A stretch of DNA of 64,000 nt. Origin: Solirubrobacteraceae bacterium. Lineage in GTDB: Bacteria; Actinomycetota; Thermoleophilia; Solirubrobacterales; Solirubrobacteraceae. The first letter of the stretch is position 1. Each line of letters starts with the position of its first letter. A model generated the notes under the pieces. The model searched no databases. It was not told the DNA's origin and saw only the letters and a program-made list of their open reading frames with translations. The DNA lies in assembly GCA_016462625.1 (NCBI GenBank), contig JAEMSV010000002.1:62001-126000 (forward strand), given 5' to 3'. Positions 58,276-64,000 of this stretch are shown here, one piece after another. A program made the position numbers and the translations under genes.

Positions 58276-60057
58276 GTGTCCCCTCGACGCATCGTTCTCG
58301 CGACCCTGCTCGCGCTCGGACTCTTCGCCGCGCCCGCGCACGCGAGCTTGCCCGACCCCATCCCATTGAACGACGGCTGGGAGTACGTCGAGGGCCGCGA
58401 CCAGCCCGAGACCGGCTGGGCGCCGGTGTCCATCCCGCACACCATGCAGGGCGAGACCACCCAGCGCACGTACGAGGGCACCGTCGGCTGGTACCGGCTG
58501 ACCTTCACCGGCCCGTCGACCGTCGACGGCTACCGCTGGGCCGCCCGCTTCGAAGGCGCGCGCCGGATCGCCACGGTCTGGCTGAACGGCGAGCAGCTCA
58601 TCGAGCACCGCGACCCGTACACCCCGTTCGAGGTCGAGCTCGCGAACCTGCGCCCCGGGAAGACGAACACCCTCTTCGTCCGCACCGACAACATCCGCCC
58701 GCCCGGCACGCGCGAGGGCTGGTGGAACTTCGGCGGGCTCGTCCGCAAGGTCAGCCTCCAGCCGCGCGGGTCGGCTTCGCTCGACGACACCGCCGTGCTG
58801 CCGCGCCGCGTGTGCGGCAGCGTCGGCTGCCAGTGGACCGCGATGGTCGACACGGACATCGTCGCCGGCCCCGACGGCGCGCAGCCCACGACGGTCGACA
58901 TCGACCTCGCGTCGCCCGGCGGCGTCATCACCGCGGGCTCCGCGCCCGTCCGCGCGCTCGCACCCAACGAGCGCACCCACCTGCGCTACGAGGTCGCCGT
59001 CGCCGGCCCGATCTTCCTCTGGTGGCCCGCCAGCCCCGCCCTGTACCGCGCCGACGTCCGGCTGCGCACCGGCGACCGGATCGAGGACGCCGACCGCTCC
59101 CGGATCGGCCTGCGCACCGTCTCGGTCAAGGACGGCCAGCTCCAGCTCAACGGCAAGCCGCTGAACATGCGCGGCGCGTCGATCCAGGAGGACATCCCGG
59201 GCCGCGGCGCGGCGATGACCGACGCGGACGTCGATCGCACGGTCGCCGAGGTCGAGGCGCTCGGCGCCGACGTCACCCGCGCGCACTACCTCCTCGATGA
59301 GCGGCTGCTGAACCGGTTCGACGAGAAGGGCATCCTCGTCTGGAGCCAGGCGCCGGTCTACCACCGCGACAGCGATCTCGACGACCAGGGCCGCCGCTTC
59401 TTCGAGCTGCAGAACGTGCGCGACACGATCCTCGAGGCGCGCCGCCACCCGAGCGTCATCGTGCACTCGGTCGCCAACGAGCTGAGCCCCGAGCCCGACC
59501 GCCGCCCCGGCACCCGCCGCTTCCTCGAGGCCGCCGAGCGGATCTCCCGAGAGCTCGACCCGACCCGGCCCGTCGCGCTCGATCTGCTCGCCTATCCCGG
59601 CTACGGCAAGCAGCACACGCACGCGCGCTTCGACGTCCTCGGCATCAACCACTACTACGGCTGGTACGAGGGCAAGCAGGACCACTCCACGCGGAACTTC
59701 GCCGGGTTCGAGCGCCACCTGGCCGCGATGCACCGCCGCTATCCCAAGCAGGCGCTCGTCATCACCGAGTTCGGCGCCGAGGGCGTGCGGACGGGGCCGG
59801 TGACCGCGAAGGGGTCGTTCGCATTCCAGACGAACTACCTGCGCAAGACCCTGCGCGTCGTCGACCGCACGCCGTTCCTGTCGGGCGCGATCTACTGGAC
59901 CGTGCGCGAGTTCGCCGTCAAGCCGCGCTGGCAGGGCGGCGACATCTACGCGGGCGACTCGATCCACAGCAAGGGCCTGCTGTTCTACGACGGGCGCCCG
60001 AAGCCGATCTGGTGGGCGGCGAAGCAGGAGTTCGCCGTGGTTCCGACGTTCCGCTGA
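58276..60057 (+). CDS. Secreted glycoside hydrolase family 2 protein
   Basis: A 593-residue exported glycosidase of the beta-galactosidase/glucuronidase type. Signal peptide (LATLLALGLFAAPAHA). A jelly-roll sugar-binding domain (GWEYVEGRD ... RFEGARRIATVWLNGEQL), an Ig-like domain and a TIM barrel follow. The acid/base Glu is in HSVANELSPEPD (N-E pair) and the nucleophile Glu in VITEFGAEGV. LNMRGASIQED opens the barrel. It starts at GTG. Expected to cleave beta-glycosides outside the cell; sugar specificity cannot be read. Followed by the broken FG-GAP gene. Confidence 0.9.
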   Translation: MSPRRIVLATLLALGLFAAPAHASLPDPIPLNDGWEYVEGRDQPETGWAPVSIPHTMQGETTQRTYEGTVGWYRLTFTGPSTVDGYRWAARFEGARRIATVWLNGEQLIEHRDPYTPFEVELANLRPGKTNTLFVRTDNIRPPGTREGWWNFGGLVRKVSLQPRGSASLDDTAVLPRRVCGSVGCQWTAMVDTDIVAGPDGAQPTTVDIDLASPGGVITAGSAPVRALAPNERTHLRYEVAVAGPIFLWWPASPALYRADVRLRTGDRIEDADRSRIGLRTVSVKDGQLQLNGKPLNMRGASIQEDIPGRGAAMTDADVDRTVAEVEALGADVTRAHYLLDERLLNRFDEKGILVWSQAPVYHRDSDLDDQGRRFFELQNVRDTILEARRHPSVIVHSVANELSPEPDRRPGTRRFLEAAERISRELDPTRPVALDLLAYPGYGKQHTHARFDVLGINHYYGWYEGKQDHSTRNFAGFERHLAAMHRRYPKQALVITEFGAEGVRTGPVTAKGSFAFQTNYLRKTLRVVDRTPFLSGAIYWTVREFAVKPRWQGGDIYAGDSIHSKGLLFYDGRPKPIWWAAKQEFAVVPTFR

Positions 60058-60109
60058 GCCTGAACGGAATTCACCAGACCGGTCAGGGACGTCCATACGG
60101 TCTCGCCGC

Positions 60110-61693
60110 ATGAGACCCGCCGCCCTCGCCCTGGCCCTCACCGTGTTCACGGCTGTCCCGCAGGTCGCGCATGCCGCCACGTCGCCGGTCCGCTCGACGA
60201 TGGGCCTGCTGGGCGCCCCGGCGCACTTCACCGGCAACCCGTTCACGACCACGCAGCCGCTCGGCGACGTCAACGCCGACGGCTTCGCCGACGTCGCACT
60301 CGGGGATAGCGCGCTCGGTCAAGTGCGCGTCGTCTTCGGCCAGTCCGTCCACGCGAACGTCGACCTCTCGAAGCCCTCCACGCGCGTCTTCCCGCTGCCC
60401 GCAGGTTCCTACGCCGAGGGCGCCGGCGACGTCAACGGCGACGGCAAGGACGACCTGCTCCTGTACGCGCCCACCGCGGGCGGCTTCACCTCCGCCGTGG
60501 TCTTCGGCGCGACCGACATCGCCGCCACCCGCCTGGACCGGCTCGGGAACCGCGGCTTCTTCGTCCTGAACGGCATCGCGCGCCCCGCCGGGGACCTGGA
60601 CGCCAACGGCAAGGACGACCTGATCGTCAGCGCGTCGGCCGGGAGCGGGCGGAAGCTCGTGTACGTCCGTGGGCGCGCCGCCGGAGGGACGCTCGACGCG
60701 ATGGCCATCGGCGCCGCGGGTGGCGATTTCCCCTAATCCTCGGGTGCGACCTATCTCGAAGTCGCCCCCGGCGACTACAACGGCGACGGCCGCGACGACA
60801 TCGCCCTCGGCGATGCCCGGGACGGTTGGATGCAGGCGATCACCATCGTGTACGGCAAGCCGGGCTGGACGCCTGTCTACATCGGCGAGCCGGGCGCGAA
60901 CGGGCTCCTGGTGCTCGGTGGAGGCGGGTTCAAGGGCCTCGTGCGCTCCCCGGACGACTTCAACGGCGACGGCAAGGACGACATCGCCGTCGACGGAGGC
61001 GGCGGTGGCGGGGCGCGCATCATCCTCGGCCGGGCCGCCACCGGAAGAGTTGAGCCCACGGACAACATCGAGCTGCTCGACGGCGGCCTGAGCTACGGCG
61101 GCACGTCGATCGCGGGCGTCGGCGACCTGACCGGGGACGGCAAGGACGACCTGGTCGTCGGATCGAGGTTCGTCGCAGGGCGCGCCGCGCAGGCGGAGGT
61201 CAGCACCTACTACGAGCCGGAGATCCCCGGGGCATACGGCGCGCGCGCCTACGCCGCCGGCGACGTCGACGGCGATGGCAAGGACGACGCGCTGCTCCTC
61301 AACCGGCTGGCGTCCCAGGGCCCGGGCGAAGCCGACGGCGCGACCCTCCTCACCGGCGGGGTCGATGTGCTTGCGCCCCAGTGGCTGGGCGACCCGTACA
61401 CGGCGGGCGCCGCGATGATCCCGAACTCCTTCCGGCCGGGCGCCAACGCCACCGTCCTGATCCTGCTGGTCAGCGAGAAGCCGGTGACCATCGAGCTCGT
61501 GCTGCGCACGAGCGCGGGCGCGACGGTGGGAACCGCCCGCGTCCCGAATGTGTCCAAGCTCCGCACCCCGTGGGACGGCAAGGTCAACGGCCAGGCCCTC
61601 GCACCGGGCGGCTACCGCAGCTCGGTCACCGCGATCGACGCGGCGGGCAACCGCAGCAAGACGAAGACGGTCGACTTCACGATCCTGCCGTGA
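60110..61693 (+). pseudogene. FG-GAP-repeat secreted protein interrupted by an in-frame TAA
   Basis: A 528-codon frame with a single TAA at 60734-60736 (codon 209). The frame stays the same on both sides and the repeat pattern continues after it, so this is a nonsense change rather than a frameshift. The signal peptide (residues 1-23, ending VAHAA) and calcium-loop repeats DVNADGFADVALGD, DVNGDGKDDLLLYA and DLDANGKDDLIV come before the stop; DYNGDGRDDIALGD, DFNGDGKDDIAVDG, DLTGDGKDDLVVG and DVDGDGKDDALLL come after. A FlgD-like Ig domain closes the protein (YRSSVTAIDAAGNRSKTK). The first 208 residues could still be secreted as half a propeller. Sequencing error or readthrough are alternatives. 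Confidence 0.8.
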
Positions 61694-61741
61694 TCTGAGC
61701 CGCCGGCGGCGCTCCGGTGCGCGTCCTATCGTTGCGGCCCC

Positions 61742-62347
61742 ATGCCGCCCGAGGACCTCACCGAGCGCCGCCGGCGCGAGATCGCCGACGCGGCCGCGCT
61801 CACCTTCGCCGAGCAGGGCTACCACGCGACCGGCATCGCCGACATCGCGCAGCGCCTGGGCATCGGCCACGGGACCTTCTACCGCTACTTCAAGAACAAG
61901 CGGGACATCCTCGAGTTCGTGCTCGACGAGGTCGCCCAGCGGCTGGGCGAGGTCCTCGCCGGCGAGGACCCGACGCAGACGACGACCCTTGCCGAGTACC
62001 GCGCCCAGGTCGAGCGGATCGGCAACGGGCTGTTCGACCTGTTCACCGACGAGCCCGCGATCGCGCGGCTGTTCTACGTCGAGTCGGTGGGCGCCGACCA
62101 CGAGTTCAGCGAGCGCTGGCTCGACCTGCAGGCGTCGTTCGCCGGCGTCACCGCCGCCTATCTGAGGAACGGCGTCGAGCGCGGTTTCCTGCCCGCTGAC
62201 CTCGACGTCGAGGTCAGCTCGTGGGCCGTCAACGGCATGACCTTCTCCGGCATGCTCGCCGGGATCCGGCTGCCCGAGGGCGCGGTCGACCGCGACCGCT
62301 GGGTCTCGGGCATCACCCGGCTCATGTTCGCCGGGATCTCGGGCTGA
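61742..62347 (+). CDS. TetR/AcrR-family regulator
   Basis: A 201-residue regulator. The HTH is ATGIADIAQRLGIGHGTFYRYFKNKRDIL (residues ~30-58), very typical. The ligand domain contains IARLFYVESVGADHEFSERWLDLQ. It is convergent with the monooxygenase gene: stop codons are adjacent with no gap. Its target may be that gene, though operators are not visible in this window because the monooxygenase start lies outside. Confidence 0.88.
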   Translation: MPPEDLTERRRREIADAAALTFAEQGYHATGIADIAQRLGIGHGTFYRYFKNKRDILEFVLDEVAQRLGEVLAGEDPTQTTTLAEYRAQVERIGNGLFDLFTDEPAIARLFYVESVGADHEFSERWLDLQASFAGVTAAYLRNGVERGFLPADLDVEVSSWAVNGMTFSGMLAGIRLPEGAVDRDRWVSGITRLMFAGISG

Positions 62348-64000
62348 CTACGCCGGGACCTTCGCGGGGATGATCTTCTTGATCCCCGAGAGCGCGAACT
62401 TGTTGCCCGGCCCGAGGATCTTCGGGAGCGCCTTGCGCAGCGGGCCGGGAAGCGGGCGGCCAGGGTCGACCGCCATCGTCCACGTCAGGCGGGTGCCGCG
62501 CGACGTCGGCTCGACGACGAAGTCCTCGGCGAGGGCGTCGAACGCCTTCTTCGACGCGCTGACGACCGTGAACGCCGCCCGGCGGCCCTCCTCCCAGATG
62601 AAGAAGTCCTCCTCGACCTCGACGGCCTTGCCGATCCGCAAGATGCGGACGGAGCCCTCACCGAGGGGGCGCGGGGTGATCCAGCGGAGCTTGTCGAGGA
62701 CCGGGACCCAGGACCACATCTCGTCGGACCCGAGGGCCTCGAAGACGGCGTCGGGGGAGGCGTCGAGGTCGACCGACGCGGTGATGACGAGCGGCGCGTT
62801 CCTCAGGAACTGCTCGTCGACGCGGCGGACGGGGTGAGCGAGGGCGAGGGCCATGAGGGGTGATCGTCCTTCTTCGTTGGTGGTTCGATACGAGCCGAGA
62901 TCGAACCGGCGGGTCCGGCGCCGGTGGTGCAGCGTGCTCCACGGATACATGAAGCTGTTGCGGCCGTTCTCGTCGAAGTAGTAGCTGCCGCAGCCGCCAG
63001 CGTTCCACACCGTGCCGGTCAGTGCGGTGTCGACCTCCTCGTTGAACGCGCGCTGGACGTCCTCGCGGACGTCGACGCTGACCAGCTGCTGGCGGTCCAT
63101 CGCCTCGAGCGCGCGCACCACGTACGTCATCTGCTGCTCGAGCACGACGGTCGCCGACGAGTGGCCGTTGCCGAGGTTCGGGCCGAGCAGGATGAAGAGG
63201 TTGGGGAAGCCGGCGGTCGTCGTGCCCAGGTACCCGCGCGGGCTGCCCGCCCAGGTCTCGGCCATCGTGCGGCCGTCGCGTCCGCGCACGATGTCGGCGA
63301 CGGGCATGTCGAGGATGTGGAAGCCGGTCCCGAAGATGATCGTGTCGGCGGGGCGCTCGACGCCGTCGGCCCCGACGACCGACCGCTCGCGCACCTCGGT
63401 GACCGCGTGCGGGACGACGGCGACGTTGTCGCGCTGCAACGAGCCGAAGTACGTGTTGCTCATCAGCATGCGCTTGCAGCCGAGCGTGAAGTCCGGGGTG
63501 AGTGCGGCGCGCAGCGCGGGGTCGGGGACCTGGCGCTCCAGGTGCTTCTCGCCGATCCGCTGGACGACCTTCATGGCCCGCGCGTGGCGCGTGGCCCACC
63601 CGAGCCCCTCCATCGCGAGCCGCAGCCCCTCGTGCGCGGCGCGCTGAGCCACCGGCCAGCGGCGGTAGAGCCGGCGCATCCGCTCGGGGTACGGGCCGTC
63701 GGGCTTGGGCAGCACCCAGTGCGGAGTGCGCTGGAAGAGGTCGAGCTGCGCGACGTCCGGGGCGATCTTCGGGACGAACTGCACCGCCGACGCCCCGCTG
63801 CCGATGACCGCGACCCGCTCGCCGCGCAGGTCGTGCTCGTGGTCCCAGCGCGACGAGTGGAAGGTCGTGCCGGTGAAGGTGTCGAGTCCGGGGAGGTCGG
63901 GGATGAGCGGCTCGTGCCACGGGCCGGCGCCGGAGATCAGCACCCGCGCTCGGTACTCCTCGCCGGACGTCGTGATGTGCCAGCGCTGCTCGTCGTCGTT
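62348..64000 (-). CDS. Baeyer-Villiger-type flavin monooxygenase fused to a SRPBCC domain, 5'-truncated
   Basis: The frame is open to the window edge (550 residues seen), so the N-terminal FAD domain is outside. FTGTTFHSSRW matches the BVMO fingerprint FxGxxxHxxxW, and VAVIGSGASAVQF is the NADPH Rossmann motif; FGTGFHILD and NLFILLGPN are typical of the class. It should insert oxygen next to a ketone or oxidise N/S. The classic end (RRRTRRFDLGSY) is followed without stop by a short linker and a complete SRPBCC domain (APLVITASVDLDASPDAVFEAL to the end). An ATG at 62854 with an upstream AAGGA suggests the second domain was once its own gene. Confidence 0.85.
   Translation of the reverse strand, partial: NDDEQRWHITTSGEEYRARVLISGAGPWHEPLIPDLPGLDTFTGTTFHSSRWDHEHDLRGERVAVIGSGASAVQFVPKIAPDVAQLDLFQRTPHWVLPKPDGPYPERMRRLYRRWPVAQRAAHEGLRLAMEGLGWATRHARAMKVVQRIGEKHLERQVPDPALRAALTPDFTLGCKRMLMSNTYFGSLQRDNVAVVPHAVTEVRERSVVGADGVERPADTIIFGTGFHILDMPVADIVRGRDGRTMAETWAGSPRGYLGTTTAGFPNLFILLGPNLGNGHSSATVVLEQQMTYVVRALEAMDRQQLVSVDVREDVQRAFNEEVDTALTGTVWNAGGCGSYYFDENGRNSFMYPWSTLHHRRRTRRFDLGSYRTTNEEGRSPLMALALAHPVRRVDEQFLRNAPLVITASVDLDASPDAVFEALGSDEMWSWVPVLDKLRWITPRPLGEGSVRILRIGKAVEVEEDFFIWEEGRRAAFTVVSASKKAFDALAEDFVVEPTSRGTRLTWTMAVDPGRPLPGPLRKALPKILGPGNKFALSGIKKIIPAKVPA

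Noticed and set aside
1..64000. tRNA, rRNA, CRISPR, prophage or IS elements
   Set aside because: Intergenic gaps are short and hold only hairpins and operator-like repeats; no transposase, integrase, Cas, or tRNA-like cloverleaf was recognised by eye.

Overview
The window is high-GC, gene-dense DNA with frequent GTG starts, ATGA/GTGA gene overlaps, apparently leaderless promoters and many TetR regulators. Secreted beta-propeller and FG-GAP proteins, a type-2 (eukaryote-like) isoleucyl-tRNA synthetase, several GGDEF proteins and paired Cys/Lys-rich secreted domains suggest a soil actinobacterium of the Thermoleophilia/Solirubrobacterales kind. That assignment is inference from gene content only. 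I saw no rRNA, tRNA, CRISPR array, insertion sequence or phage module; the segment looks chromosomal. The first gene (acyl-CoA ligase) and the last (Baeyer-Villiger-type monooxygenase) are cut by the window edges.

Layout. 1-6510: acyl-CoA ligase end, a TetR/secreted esterase pair divergent from an SDR with tandem operators between them, then ileS. 6593-11790: secreted propeller protein, then a TetR gene lying between a DUF2236 oxygenase and a Tat-exported FAD amine-oxidase-like enzyme; near-identical operators sit before both flanking genes. 11987-19375: a tightly coupled four-gene operon of a class III nucleotide-cyclase domain protein, a large STAND-type ATPase, a cholesterol-oxidase-like GMC enzyme and an alpha/beta-hydrolase. 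19555-26211: haem peroxidase, PLP decarboxylase, EamA transporter, and small regulator/enzyme pairs (TetR-hydrolase, MarR-SnoaL-VOC). 26456-29845: SRPBCC, PAS/zinc-ribbon and MerR/B12-like regulator operon divergent from an HD-GYP phosphodiesterase. 29851-35718: MATE exporter, lipoprotein plus catalytically incomplete hydrolase, mscL, SGNH hydrolase, acyltransferase-3/SGNH protein. 35809-43260: fumC, secreted LIP lipase, EEP phosphatase, a zinc-protease-like small protein, and a TetR-controlled DrrAB-type ABC exporter. 43314-48936: aldehyde dehydrogenase, secreted propeller-like protein, acetolactate-synthase-like TPP enzyme, SpoIID protein. 48885-54705: three genes holding four GGDEF modules, with a MaoC gene and a secreted protein between them. 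54801-64000: UbiB-family kinase, second DUF2236 protein, stand-alone 5'-3' exonuclease, GH2 glycosidase, an FG-GAP gene broken by one in-frame stop, TetR, and a monooxygenase fused to an SRPBCC domain.

How the parts may work together. Two themes stand out: cyclic-nucleotide signalling (class III cyclase, HD-GYP, four GGDEF modules, two of them in one chain) and lipid/steroid-like oxidative chemistry under TetR control (GMC oxidase, DUF2236 oxygenases, Tat FAD oxidase, Baeyer-Villiger-type enzyme, MaoC, SDR, acyl-CoA ligase, lipases). The strongest candidates for undescribed biology are the cyclase-STAND ATPase-GMC-hydrolase operon, the double-GGDEF protein with its neighbouring paralogs, a possible SD-sequestering RNA switch before the MaoC gene, and the MerR-PAS-SRPBCC/HD-GYP island.
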